Counted from the first letter of the stretch, positions 52,223 to 60,993 are shown. The stretch: 64,000 nt of DNA from AC-32 sp963716865 (GCA_963716865.1 CAVQUF010000001.1:1-64000), one strand, 5' to 3'. Numbers and translations are program-made. Notes: generated from the letters alone by a model not told the origin.

Positions 52223-53003
52223 GCCGCGTCCAGTAGGCAGCGACGCGGAACCGCTGGCGAGTCTCGGCGGGCAGAAGCTCGCGCAGGCGCTCGGCGAACG
52301 CGCGGCGGTCCTCCTCGGGCTGAACCGCGATCGAGCTGACCGAGAGCATCCTCGCGACGAATGTCTCGCGGTCGACCACGAGCTCGTACGCGTACTCGTC
52401 CTCGCGCAGCTCCTCGAAGGGCGACCCGGCGAACGGCTCGCGCCAGCGGCCGCTCAGCACGCGCTGCAGGCCGGGGATCCCGCCGCGCTCGAAGGCGTCG
52501 TCCAGGAGCGCCCTGGCCTCGGTGCCGAGCGGCGGGTCCTCCTCCTGGAAGATGTTCCAGAGGATCGCGAGCCGGCCCCGCGGCCGCAGCACCCGGGCCA
52601 GCTCCTCGAGCGTGCTGCTCGTCGCGAACCAGTGGAAGGCCTCGCCCGAGAAGATCGCGTCCACCTCGTCGTCGCCGAGCGGGACCGCCTCGGCGCTGCC
52701 CGGCAGCGACTCCGCCTGGGGGACGACCTCCTCGAGCACGGCGCGCATCGCGTCGTCGGGCTCGACCGCGATCACGCGCGCGAAGCGAGGAACGAGCGCA
52801 CGGGTCAGCTTGCCCGTGCCCGCGCCGAGGTCGAGCACCGTCGCATCCGGCCCGAGCCCCATGTCACCGACGATCCGGTCCAGAAACGCTGGCGGCCACT
52901 CGGGGCGTCCCAGCTCGTACTCGCGCGCCGTCCGCCCGAATGCATCCGGCGGGGCTTCCCTGGAGCCGCTCTCGGAATCAGTTCGATCGGTTCGACCGGT
53001 CAT
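52215..53003 (-). CDS. SAM-dependent methyltransferase (first of a tandem pair)
   Basis: 262 aa from ATG 53003 (CGGAA close upstream; a GTG five codons earlier is possible). AFGRTAREYELGRPEWP, then VLDLGAGTGKLTRALV, VAVEPDDAMRAV, FSGEAFHWF and LARVLRPRGRLAIL are class I motifs in order. Same architecture as the downstream copy, and joined to it by an 8-base stop-start overlap; tandem duplication is the simplest origin. Confidence 0.82.
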   Translation of the reverse strand: MTGRTDRTDSESGSREAPPDAFGRTAREYELGRPEWPPAFLDRIVGDMGLGPDATVLDLGAGTGKLTRALVPRFARVIAVEPDDAMRAVLEEVVPQAESLPGSAEAVPLGDDEVDAIFSGEAFHWFATSSTLEELARVLRPRGRLAILWNIFQEEDPPLGTEARALLDDAFERGGIPGLQRVLSGRWREPFAGSPFEELREDEYAYELVVDRETFVARMLSVSSIAVQPEEDRRAFAERLRELLPAETRQRFRVAAYWTRLA

Positions 53004-53043
53004 TTCCGACGGACGCACGAGCTAGCTCGCACGTCCTGAGATC

Positions 53044-53061
53044 GGCATCGCAAGCGACGCC
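53044..53061. repeat. Single hairpin of the interspersed repeat family
   Basis: ggcatcgc-aa-gcgacgcc matches the first hairpin of the two-hairpin repeats; the second half is not recognisable. Lies between the acyl-CoA dehydrogenase stop and the methyltransferase start. Confidence 0.5.
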
Positions 53062-54243
53062 TCAGGCAATCTCGGCGAACACAGAGGCTCGTTGCTCCTT
53101 CACCATCTGACGAGCGATGACGAGCCGCTGGATCTGGTTCGTGCCCTCGTAGATCTGCGTGATCTTGGCGTCGCGCATCATGCGCTCGACCGGGTACTCG
53201 GAGATGTAGCCGTAGCCGCCGAGGACCTGGACCGCGTCGGTCGTGACCTCCATCGCGACGTCCGTGCAGAAGAGCTTTGCCATCGCCGAGATCTTCGTCA
53301 GCTCCGGCCCCTCCGCACCCTCGTCGATCAGCTGCCCGCAGCGGTACAGGAGTCCCCGCGCGGCCTCGCACTTCGTCTCCATGTCGGCCAGCGTCGCCGC
53401 GATCAGCTGGTGCTCGGCGATCGGCTTCCCCATGGTCTCGCGGGTCTTCGCATACTCCAGCGCGAAGTCGGTCGCGCCCTGCGCGAGCCCCAGGCCCTGC
53501 GCTCCGATCCCCGGCCGGGAGCGGTCGAGGATCCTCATCGCGATCCGGAAGCCCTCGCCCTCCTCGCCGAGCAGGTTCTCGGCGGGCACGCGGCAGTCGT
53601 TGAAGAACACCTCGCCCGTCGTCGAGCCCTTGATCCCCATCTTCGGCTCGATCCGGCCGACCTCGAAGCCCGGCGCGCTCGCCTCGACGACGAACGCCGA
53701 GATCCCGGCGTGGCCAGCGTTTGGGTCTGTCTTGGCGAAGACCGTGTAGAGCTCGGCGACGCCCGCGTTCGTGATGAAGCGCTTCGAGCCGTTGAGGACG
53801 TACTCGTCCCCCTCGTGCCTCCCCTCGGTCCGCATCGCAGCCGAGTCCGAGCCCGAGCCCGGCTCGGTGAGCGCGTAGGCCGGGAGCCACTCGCCGGAGG
53901 CCAGGCGCGGCAGGTAGCGCTTCTTCTGCTCCTCCGTGCCCGCGAGCTTCAGCCCGAGCGAGCCGAGCTCCTGGACGGCCAGGATCAGGCCGGTCGTGGC
54001 GCAGACCTTCGACAGCTCCTCGATCGCCACGAGAACCATCAGCGCTCCGGTGCCGGTCCCCCCGTACTGCTCCTCGAACGGCAGCCCCAGCAGGTCGTGC
54101 TCGCGCATCAGCTCGACCATGTCCCAGGGGAACTCGGCCGACTTGTCGATCTCGGCCGCGCGCGGCGCAACTCGCTCGCGCGCGAGCTCGCGGACGAGGT
54201 CGCGGATCTCGCGCTGCTCGGCGCTCAGCGGGTCGCTGGACAC
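53062..54243 (-). CDS. Acyl-CoA dehydrogenase
   Basis: 393 aa. FAD/acyl-CoA motifs AYALTEPGSGSDSAAMRTEG and KRFITNAGVAELYTVFAKT; GYGYISEYPVERMMRDAKI near the end. The catalytic Glu is in QIYEGTNQIQR, as in short/medium-chain dehydrogenases. Oxidises acyl-CoA to enoyl-CoA and passes electrons to ETF. GTG start 54243. A hairpin of the interspersed-repeat type (53044-53061) sits right after its stop. Confidence 0.92.
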   Translation of the reverse strand: MSSDPLSAEQREIRDLVRELARERVAPRAAEIDKSAEFPWDMVELMREHDLLGLPFEEQYGGTGTGALMVLVAIEELSKVCATTGLILAVQELGSLGLKLAGTEEQKKRYLPRLASGEWLPAYALTEPGSGSDSAAMRTEGRHEGDEYVLNGSKRFITNAGVAELYTVFAKTDPNAGHAGISAFVVEASAPGFEVGRIEPKMGIKGSTTGEVFFNDCRVPAENLLGEEGEGFRIAMRILDRSRPGIGAQGLGLAQGATDFALEYAKTRETMGKPIAEHQLIAATLADMETKCEAARGLLYRCGQLIDEGAEGPELTKISAMAKLFCTDVAMEVTTDAVQVLGGYGYISEYPVERMMRDAKITQIYEGTNQIQRLVIARQMVKEQRASVFAEIA

Positions 54244-54252
54244 GGTCTGAGT

Positions 54253-54861
54253 CTAGCCCTGGTACTCGAAATCGCTCTCGTACCCGCAGTTGCCGCGGAA
54301 CGAGAACTCGAGCTCGCCGTCGCTCACCTCGAGGCTCTCGGCGATCACCTCGCGCCCGGTGCGCTCGTGGCCGGGGATGACGCACGTCACCGTCTCGCCG
54401 CTCGTCACCGGCCGCGCGACCCGGACCTCCAGGAAGCCGCCCACGCGGAACCAACCGCGGCCCGGAATGTGGTCGATCTCGATCTCGGCCGGCCGGACCG
54501 CGAGCTCGTGGCCCGCCTTCCAGGCCCACGGGAAGTGCTCGACCTGCGAGCCCGGCCAGCGCCCGGTGAAGATCGCCTCGAGCGCCGCGCGCTGGGCCTG
54601 GTCGCCCCGTTCGTCGACGTAGACGACGAAGCTCCACGGCGAGCCCTCATCGTCGTCGCTGTACCGGGTCGCGAGCACGACGCCGAGCCCGGCGAGATCG
54701 ACTGTTTCCGCCTGTCCTTCCTCGATCTGCCACGAGAGCGCGCCGAGGCAGATGCCGTAGGTCGAGCGGCCCCCCGCGGTCCCGTCGATCCGGCGACAGG
54801 GACAGATCGCCTCGCAGTTGCACGACTCCAGATAGGAGCCGGCGACCCGCCAGCCCGCCAT
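54253..54861 (-). CDS. DUF1326 domain protein
   Basis: 202 aa. Starts GSYLESCNCEAICPCR, the DUF1326 hallmark with a C-x-C-x4-C-x-C cluster that probably binds metal. Then IDGTAGGRSTYGICLGAL, LEAIFTGRWPGSQ and RGNCGYESDFEYQG at the C-terminus. Function unknown. Overlaps the GST stop by one base (ATGA), and a second, damaged DUF1326 gene and a DUF2182 gene lie upstream in the same operon. Confidence 0.85.
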   Translation of the reverse strand: MAGWRVAGSYLESCNCEAICPCRRIDGTAGGRSTYGICLGALSWQIEEGQAETVDLAGLGVVLATRYSDDDEGSPWSFVVYVDERGDQAQRAALEAIFTGRWPGSQVEHFPWAWKAGHELAVRPAEIEIDHIPGRGWFRVGGFLEVRVARPVTSGETVTCVIPGHERTGREVIAESLEVSDGELEFSFRGNCGYESDFEYQG

Positions 54862-55505
54862 CAGCCGTACACCGATCGACCCGCTCCCGGCCTGGCGCTG
54901 TCCGGGTAGGGCTCGAGGTCATTCACGTAGCCGGGCTGCTCCTCGACCCGAGCGAGCCACGCCTTGTACGCGGGGTAGCCGCTCAGGTCGAGCCCGGCCT
55001 CCGAGGCGACGTGGCCGTACGCGTAGACGGCGATGTCCGCGATCGTGTACCGGCCGGCGGCGAGGAAGTCGTGCTCGCCCAGGCGCAGCTCGAGGAGCCG
55101 GAGCGCCTCCTCGGCGCCCTCGCGCCTGCGGATCGCATCCGGGTCGTCCGGGGCCAGCCGACCAGTGAGGAGCCGGAAGCGCAGGCCGCCCATGGTCATC
55201 ATCACGTCCGTCTGCTCGAAGATGAGCCAGCGGACGACGTCGGCGAGCTCGAAGGGCTCCTCCGGAAGGAAGTCGGTTCCCCTGGCGAGGTACACGAGGA
55301 TCGCGTTCGACTCGGAGAGAAACCTGCCGTCCTCGAGCTCGAGCAGCGGCGTGGCCCTGGCCGGGTTCTTCGCGGCGTACTCGTCGGTGAGCGTGCCGCC
55401 CCCGAAGATGTCGGTCGGGACACGCTCGTACGGCCGCTCGAGCTGCGCGAGAAGCAGGCGCACCTTGTAGCAGTTGCCCGAGGCCGCGTAGTCGTAGAGC
55501 TTCAG
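54861..55505 (-). CDS. Glutathione S-transferase-like protein
   Basis: 214 aa. The thioredoxin-fold N-terminus is LKLYDYAASGNCYKVRLLLA with SGNC as the active-site strip, then NPARATPLLELEDGRFLSES (cis-Pro and the ES pair). The helical C-terminal domain contains YTIADIAVYAY. Homologues begin M(L)KLYDY. Here the only codon at that place is CTG 55505; the first conventional start (GTG 55463) would remove the whole first beta strand and the active site. I therefore annotate a CTG start. Actinobacteria mostly lack glutathione, so the cofactor is open. Confidence 0.75.
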   Translation of the reverse strand: MKLYDYAASGNCYKVRLLLAQLERPYERVPTDIFGGGTLTDEYAAKNPARATPLLELEDGRFLSESNAILVYLARGTDFLPEEPFELADVVRWLIFEQTDVMMTMGGLRFRLLTGRLAPDDPDAIRRREGAEEALRLLELRLGEHDFLAAGRYTIADIAVYAYGHVASEAGLDLSGYPAYKAWLARVEEQPGYVNDLEPYPDSARPGAGRSVYG

Positions 55506-55509
55506 CGCG

Positions 55510-56074
55510 TCAGGCCGCCCAGGAGAAGGGCGCCGCGTGGCCGTTCTTGCCCTCGTTCGAGATGTCGAGGCCGAAGCCCTTGATCCGCGAGGTGGTCGCG
55601 CGCGCGACCGTCAGCGTCGTGGCCACCGGATGGGCGAGGTTCGTCAGGCGCGAGACCTGGCCCAGCGCCTCCGGGACGAAGTCCTCCACCACGATCTCGA
55701 TGTCGTCGCCGATCTTCGCGTGGTGCCGGGGACCGTCCTCCTGGTACACGATCGGAGCGCGCTCGATCCCGAGCATCTCGCCGATCAACGGGGCGAGCGC
55801 TTCCATCGGGCCGCCCTTCTGGCCGGAGAACACCGCGCCGAGGGCCGCCGCCTGCTCGTCGGTGGCCTGATCGTCCATGTAGACGCCGACCTTCCAGCCG
55901 CCCTCGATCATCATCCCCGGGGAGTCCGCCAGCATCCCGACCGAGAGCCCGCTCACGTCGACGCCCTCGATGTCGCCGCTGTCCACGTGGAACGAACAGC
56001 ACGAGGCAGCGCTCGTTCGTCGCCGGCAGCGTGAGGCTCGACGCGCCGCATGGGCAGAGGACGTCGCAGTTGCA
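55510..56074 (-). pseudogene. Second DUF1326 gene, frameshifted and lacking its start
   Basis: CNCDVLCPCGASSLTLPATN (from 56074) is the DUF1326 Cys cluster, continuing ERCLVLF. Near 55990-55995 the frame shifts, and the rest (HVDSGDIEGVDVSGLSVGML, then AALGAVFSGQKGGPMEALAP) lies in the next frame to the stop at 55510. Upstream of the CNC motif this frame hits TGA TGA, so there is no start and no YFE segment; that stretch is read instead as the tail of the DUF2182 gene. Two lesions suggest genuine decay rather than only a read error. Confidence 0.65.
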
Positions 56075-56894
56075 TCATCATCGAGGGTCCGCTCGAGGCG
56101 GGATCGGTCAACCCGGGAACGCTGCCGGGTGCGACCGCCACCCAGATGCCGAGCGCCACGAAGGCGACCGCGAGCACCCGGGAGATCGTCAGGCCGTACG
56201 GGAGGATCTTCTCCGCGAAGACCACGGCCGCGAGGGCGGCCATCCAGAACAGGCTCATCACGCCGACCGCGAACAGGACCAGCATCAGGCCCCAGCAGCA
56301 GCCGACGCAGTAGAGCCCGTGCTCGAAGCCCATCCGCACCGCGCCGAGCCGGCCCTCGCGCCAGCCGTGCAGCACGTAGTGGAGCGGCCCGCGGCAGTGG
56401 CGCAGGCAGACCTCCTTCAGCGGCGAGAGCTGGTACAGGCCGGCGACGACGATCGCCCCGCCCGCCACGTAGGGGCCCGCGCGGTCCCAGGCGAGCCACT
56501 CCGTCCCGGCCGCGGTGATCAGGCGGAACACGCCGTAGGCCAGCAGCCCGTAGGCCGTCCAGGCCGCGAGGTAGCCGGCCAGGAAGATCCACGTGGGCAC
56601 GAACGCGCGTCCCCGCGCTTCCCGGTCACGCGAGATGCGAGCGAAGACGAGCGCCATCGGCGCGACCGACGGCAGCATCATCGCCGCCATCATCGTCACC
56701 CAGATCCCGAGGTACCAGCCGAGCCCGCCGAGGTCGGTCCCAGGCCCCGAGTCCATGCCCCACATGCGGTCGATGGTCACGATCCACGCGATCAGCGCCC
56801 CCGCGAGGATGAGCGCGGTCAGCCAGACTGGGTTCAGCGAGCGGAGCGGCGAGGACCGGTCGACCTGCTCGCGCGGACGAGCGAGCGTGCTCAC
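55953..56894 (-). CDS. DUF2182 metal-binding integral membrane protein
   Basis: 313 aa. About seven transmembrane helices. MWGMDSGPGTDLGGLGWYLG, then VTMMAAMMLPSVAPMAL with its Met-rich helix, LSPLKEVCLRHCRGPL, and FEHGLYCVGCCWGLMLVLFA are the DUF2182 signature (Met and Cys suited to copper). DUF2182 genes commonly sit beside DUF1326 genes. The last about 40 residues read through the damaged DUF1326 start in the wrong frame, so the native C-terminus, likely near 56080, has been lost by a deletion. Confidence 0.82.
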   Translation of the reverse strand: MSTLARPREQVDRSSPLRSLNPVWLTALILAGALIAWIVTIDRMWGMDSGPGTDLGGLGWYLGIWVTMMAAMMLPSVAPMALVFARISRDREARGRAFVPTWIFLAGYLAAWTAYGLLAYGVFRLITAAGTEWLAWDRAGPYVAGGAIVVAGLYQLSPLKEVCLRHCRGPLHYVLHGWREGRLGAVRMGFEHGLYCVGCCWGLMLVLFAVGVMSLFWMAALAAVVFAEKILPYGLTISRVLAVAFVALGIWVAVAPGSVPGLTDPASSGPSMMMQLRRPLPMRRVEPHAAGDERALPRAVRSTWTAATSRAST

Positions 56895-56909
56895 AGAGCG
56901 ATGTCTACC

Positions 56910-57422
56910 TCAACGGCCGAGAGCCTGCTTGAACGTGTCCGCCCGCGGGAGCACGGTGTTCGCGTACTTCTCCGCGGCGTCGCCGGACCCGTTGTACGCC
57001 TTCACCCCCTCGTGCATGCCGGCCCGGCGGATGTTGTCCGCCAGGTGCTCGAAGCCCACGAGCATGTTGACGTAGGGCTTCCAGCACCCGCCTCGCTCGT
57101 CGGCCTCGTCCTGCAGCGTGAAGAACGTGAGCTGCAGCGGGCCCACTCCCTGCATGCCGCCCTCGCCGTTCGTGCCCCGTTGTGTCTTGTACGCGAGGTA
57201 CTTCGCCTTCGTGACCTCGCCGGCTCCGACGAAGATCGTCGGGTCGTGGCCGAAGACGTTGGTGCCGCCGCCCGACTCCTGCATCAGCATCGACGCGGCG
57301 AGCGAGGGCGGGATGGCCGCCTCGTGCGCAGCGACGAGCATCCGGATCGGCATCTTGATGCCGAGCTTCCGGAGCCTGGGGACGAGCGGTGCATCCTTCG
57401 GTCGGAGAACCGGAACGTTCAA
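56910..57422 (-). CDS. Lysozyme-like/lytic transglycosylase domain protein
   Basis: 170 aa from TTG 57422, 8 bases after GGGAGG; a longer frame exists but lacks a ribosome site. IPPSLAASMLMQESGGGTNVF carries the catalytic Glu of the SLT/lysozyme fold, then GHDPTIFVGAGEVTKAKYLA and GGMQGVGPLQLTFFT, and VKAYNGSGDAAEKYANTVL at the end. Cleaves peptidoglycan; no signal peptide is visible, so export would need another route. Its wording resembles cell-wall hydrolases associated with phage and surface structures. Confidence 0.72.
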   Translation of the reverse strand: MNVPVLRPKDAPLVPRLRKLGIKMPIRMLVAAHEAAIPPSLAASMLMQESGGGTNVFGHDPTIFVGAGEVTKAKYLAYKTQRGTNGEGGMQGVGPLQLTFFTLQDEADERGGCWKPYVNMLVGFEHLADNIRRAGMHEGVKAYNGSGDAAEKYANTVLPRADTFKQALGR

Positions 57423-57501
57423 CCTGCTCACCTCCCGCGTGCCGGCCGCAGAAGCACGCAATCCGACAGCGGCGCAATGTTCCGGCAAATCGTGCAAAAG
57501 G

Positions 57502-59409
57502 TCAATGCTCGCTTCGCGGCCTCGGGTAGCCGATACCGCCTAGCGCCACGGCCATCTCGTCGAGAGCGGCCGGGTCGTCGATCGTGGCCGGGACCGTGTA
57601 CTCCTCGCCGTCCGCGATCCGGCGCATCGTCCCGCGCAGGATCTTCCCTGACCGGGTCTTGGGCAAGCGCTCGACGACGGTTGCGGTCTTGAACGACGCG
57701 ACGGGGCCGATCCGCTCGCGCACCAGGTGCACGACCTCGCCGACGATCTCGCCGTGCGGGCGCTCGACGCCCGACTTCAGGACGAGGAACCCAACCGGCA
57801 GCTGCCCTTTCAGCGCGTCTGCCACCCCGATCGCCGCAGCCTCGGCCACGTCCGGGTGCGAGGCGAGGACTTCCTCGATCGCTCCGGTCGAGAGGCGATG
57901 GCCGGCGACGTTGATGATGTCGTCGGTGCGAGCCATCACGAAGACGTAACCACCCTCGTCGATATAGCCGGCATCGGCGGTCTGGTAGTAGCCGGGGAAG
58001 GCGTCGAGGTAGGTCTCGCGGAAGCGCTCGTCCGCGTTCCAGAGGGTCGGCGACGAGCCGGGCGGCATGGGCAGCTTCACCGCGAGCGCGCCGATCTCGC
58101 CCGGCGGAAGCTCGTCGCCGCCGCTTCCCATCACCCTGAGGTCCCAGCCCGGCACTGCCCGGGTCGGCGAGCCGGGAACGACTGGGAGCCGCTCGATCCC
58201 GAGGCAGTTCGCCGCGATCGCCCAGCCGGTCTCCGTCTGCCACCAGTGGTCGATCACCGGCACCCCGAGCTTCTCCTCGGCCCAGCGAAGCGTCTCGGGA
58301 TCACAGCGCTCGCCCGCGAGGAAGAGGGCACGAAAGCCCGAGAGGTCGTAGCGGCCGATGTGCTCGCCCTCAGGGTCCTGCTGGCGGATGGCGCGGAAGG
58401 CGGTCGGCGCGGTGAACAGCGTGCACACGCTGTGCTGGGAGACGACCCGCCAGAACGCTCCCGCGTCCGGGGTCCCGACCGGCTTGCCCTCGTAGAGGAC
58501 GGTCGTGCAGCCGTGGAAGAGCGGCGCGTAGACGATGTACGAGTGCCCCACCACCCAGCCGACGTCCGAGGCGGCCCAGTACACCTCGCCAGGCTCGACG
58601 TCGTAGACGTGCTTCATCGTCCACTCGAGCGCGACGGCGTGCCCGCCGTTGTCGCGCACGATCCCCTTCGGCTGCCCGGTCGTCCCCGACGTGTAGAGGA
58701 TGTACAGCGGATCCGTCGCAGCGACCGGAACGCAGGCTGCCGGCTCGGCCCGCGAGACCGCGTCCTCCCACTCGAGGTCCCTATCAGGGTCGAGCTGGCC
58801 CTCGAGCATCGGGCGTTGAAGGACGATGCAGCGCACCGGCTTCGCCTCGACCATCCCGATCGCCGCGTCGAGCAGCGGCTTGTACGGGACCACGCCGCTC
58901 GGCTCGATCCCACAGGAGGCGGAGACGATCACCTTCGGCCGCGCGTCCTCGATCCGGCTCGCGAGCTCGTGCGCCGCAAAGCCGCCGAAGACCACTGAGT
59001 GGATCGCTCCGATCCGGGCGCAGCCGAGCATCGCTATCACCGCCTCCGGGACCATCGGCATGTAGACGACGACGCGGTCGCCGCGCTCGACGCCTTCGGC
59101 CGCGAGCACGCCCGCGAAGCGCGCGACCGCATCCCGTAGCTCGCGGTAGGTGAAGGTGGTCGTCGTCCCGGTGACGGGCGAGTCGTGGATCAGCGCGAGC
59201 TGGTCGGCCCGGCCTCCCTCGACGTGGCGGTCAAGAGCGTTGTGGCAGGTGTTCAGGCGGCCGCCCGAGAACCAGCGGTAGTACGGTGCCCGGGAGTCGT
59301 CGAGCACCCGCTCCCACGGCTCGTCCCAGTCGATCCCGGCTGCAGCCTCGGCCCAGAATCCCTCCGGATCGTCCAACGAGCGCCTGTACGTCTCGTCGAA
59401 CCGAGTCAC
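57502..59409 (-). CDS. prpE: Propionyl-CoA (acyl-CoA) synthetase
   Basis: 635 aa. GTG 59409 opens VTRFDETYRRSLDDPEGFW. AMP-binding motifs ILYTSGTTGQPKGIVRDNGG, DHWWQTETGWAIA and YYQTADAGYIDE lead to TRSGKILRGTMRRI with the acetylatable Lys. WTMKHVYDVEPGEVYWAASD and SRIEDARPKVIVSASCGIEP are typical of PrpE rather than Acs. Activates propionate (possibly acetate) to the CoA thioester. Divergent from the amidohydrolase gene with nine bases between starts. Confidence 0.9.
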   Translation of the reverse strand: MTRFDETYRRSLDDPEGFWAEAAAGIDWDEPWERVLDDSRAPYYRWFSGGRLNTCHNALDRHVEGGRADQLALIHDSPVTGTTTTFTYRELRDAVARFAGVLAAEGVERGDRVVVYMPMVPEAVIAMLGCARIGAIHSVVFGGFAAHELASRIEDARPKVIVSASCGIEPSGVVPYKPLLDAAIGMVEAKPVRCIVLQRPMLEGQLDPDRDLEWEDAVSRAEPAACVPVAATDPLYILYTSGTTGQPKGIVRDNGGHAVALEWTMKHVYDVEPGEVYWAASDVGWVVGHSYIVYAPLFHGCTTVLYEGKPVGTPDAGAFWRVVSQHSVCTLFTAPTAFRAIRQQDPEGEHIGRYDLSGFRALFLAGERCDPETLRWAEEKLGVPVIDHWWQTETGWAIAANCLGIERLPVVPGSPTRAVPGWDLRVMGSGGDELPPGEIGALAVKLPMPPGSSPTLWNADERFRETYLDAFPGYYQTADAGYIDEGGYVFVMARTDDIINVAGHRLSTGAIEEVLASHPDVAEAAAIGVADALKGQLPVGFLVLKSGVERPHGEIVGEVVHLVRERIGPVASFKTATVVERLPKTRSGKILRGTMRRIADGEEYTVPATIDDPAALDEMAVALGGIGYPRPRSEH

Positions 59410-59418
59410 GGCGACATC

Positions 59419-60987
59419 ATGCGCCGCCGTACGATCACGGTCAACGTGATCCTCGAGAACGGCGTCATCCGCACGCTCGAGCCGTCGCTTCCCGTCATGC
59501 GCTCGCTCGCGATCGCGGGCGACCGGGTCGCGGGCGGGGTCGGGACGCACGAGACTGTGCTGCCGGGTCCCGAGCGCGTCGACCTCGGCGGCCGCTGCGT
59601 CGTCCCCGGCTTCAACGACGCGCACGTGCACTTCCCCAGCTGGGCCGTCGCGCAAGACGAGGTGCGGCTGGAGGACACACGCTCCCTGGACGAGGCACTC
59701 GCCCGCGTGCGGGGGGCGCTCGCGCGCGCGCCGGCGGACGGGTGGCTGCGCGGCCGCGGCTGGCGCAGCGGGGACTGGTCGCCCGCGGTCGAGCCGACCA
59801 GGGAGGCGCTCGACGAGGTCGTCTCCGACCGGCCGGTCGCGCTGCTGGCCCGCGACTCGCACTCGGTCTGGCTCAACTCGGCCGCACTCGCGCGCGCGAA
59901 CGGAGTGCTTCAGGTTCCCGGCGGCGTGGTCGAGCTGGACGATCGCGGCGTGCCGACGGGGGTCCTGCGCGAGGAGTCGTGCTGGCACTTCACCGACGCC
60001 TACATCGAGATCTCAGACGACGAGTACGTCAAGGCGATGCGCGCCGGGCTCAGGCTCGCCGCCTCCCGCGGCGTCACCGCCGTGCACGACAAGGACGGCT
60101 GGTCCGGCGCCCTGCGCTTCTGGCAGCGGCTCGAGGCCGAGGGAGCGCTGTCGCTGCGCGTCTGGCAGTCGCTGCCGGCCGAGCGCGCGGACGAGCTCGC
60201 CGCCACCGACCTCCTCAGCGGCTTCGGCAGCCCGCTCCTACGGCTCGGCTACCTGAAGGCGTTCATGGACGGCACGCTCGGCTCGCAGACGGCGCGCATG
60301 CTCGACGGCTCCGGGGTCGAGATCACGAGCCGCGAGCAGCTCGAGGAGCTGATCCGCGCGGGCGCGCGAGCAGGCTTCCCGCTTGCCGTCCACGCGATCG
60401 GCGACCTCGCCAACCGCGAGGCGCTCGACGCCTTCGAGGCGACGCGCGACGACTGGCAGCCGCGCGGCCTGCGGCCGCGGATCGAGCATGCGCAGCTGCT
60501 CTCGGCGGAGGACATGCCGCGCTTTGCGGAGCTCGGCGTCGCGGCGTCCGTCCAGTTCAGCCACGCGCCGTCCGATCGCGACGTGGCCGACCGCTTCTGG
60601 GGCGAGCGCACGGCGGGCGCCTACGCCTACCGCTCGCTGCTCGACGCGGGCGCGGTCGTCGCGAACGGCTCGGACGCGCCGATCGAGGAGCTCGACCCGC
60701 TCGCGGGCATCCGGGCCGGCGTGCTGCGGACGCTCGACGAGCGGCCGCCCTGGCACCCCGAGCAGGCGCTCACGGTCGAGGAGGCGCTGCGCGCGACCTG
60801 CCTCGCCCCCGCCTGGCTCGCCGGAGACGAGCGCCGCCGCGGGAAGCTCCTGCCCGGCTTCCACGCCGACCTGGTCGTGCTCGACCGCGACCCGCTCGAC
60901 TGCGGGCCCGAGGAGCTGGCCGAGGTCCGCGTCGTCGCCACCATGGTCGGCGGCGCCTGGACGCACAACCCGCCCCCCTGGAGCTAG
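59419..60987 (+). CDS. Amidohydrolase family protein (YtcJ/AepA-like)
   Basis: 522 aa. ILENGVIRTLEPSLPVMRSL opens the composite beta domain; VVPGFNDAHVHF is the metal HxH. A Lys in LKAFMDGTLGSQTARM, FPLAVHAIGDLAN and RIEHAQLL give the further ligands; NGSDAPIEELDPLAGI the last Asp. The C-terminal KLLPGFHADLVVLDRDPL is usual. Metal-dependent hydrolase of unknown amide substrate. ATG 59419 leaves only nine bases to the divergent prpE start; GTG 59446 is an alternative matching the family start better. Confidence 0.85.
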   Translation: MRRRTITVNVILENGVIRTLEPSLPVMRSLAIAGDRVAGGVGTHETVLPGPERVDLGGRCVVPGFNDAHVHFPSWAVAQDEVRLEDTRSLDEALARVRGALARAPADGWLRGRGWRSGDWSPAVEPTREALDEVVSDRPVALLARDSHSVWLNSAALARANGVLQVPGGVVELDDRGVPTGVLREESCWHFTDAYIEISDDEYVKAMRAGLRLAASRGVTAVHDKDGWSGALRFWQRLEAEGALSLRVWQSLPAERADELAATDLLSGFGSPLLRLGYLKAFMDGTLGSQTARMLDGSGVEITSREQLEELIRAGARAGFPLAVHAIGDLANREALDAFEATRDDWQPRGLRPRIEHAQLLSAEDMPRFAELGVAASVQFSHAPSDRDVADRFWGERTAGAYAYRSLLDAGAVVANGSDAPIEELDPLAGIRAGVLRTLDERPPWHPEQALTVEEALRATCLAPAWLAGDERRRGKLLPGFHADLVVLDRDPLDCGPEELAEVRVVATMVGGAWTHNPPPWS

Positions 60988-60993
60988 ATCGGC

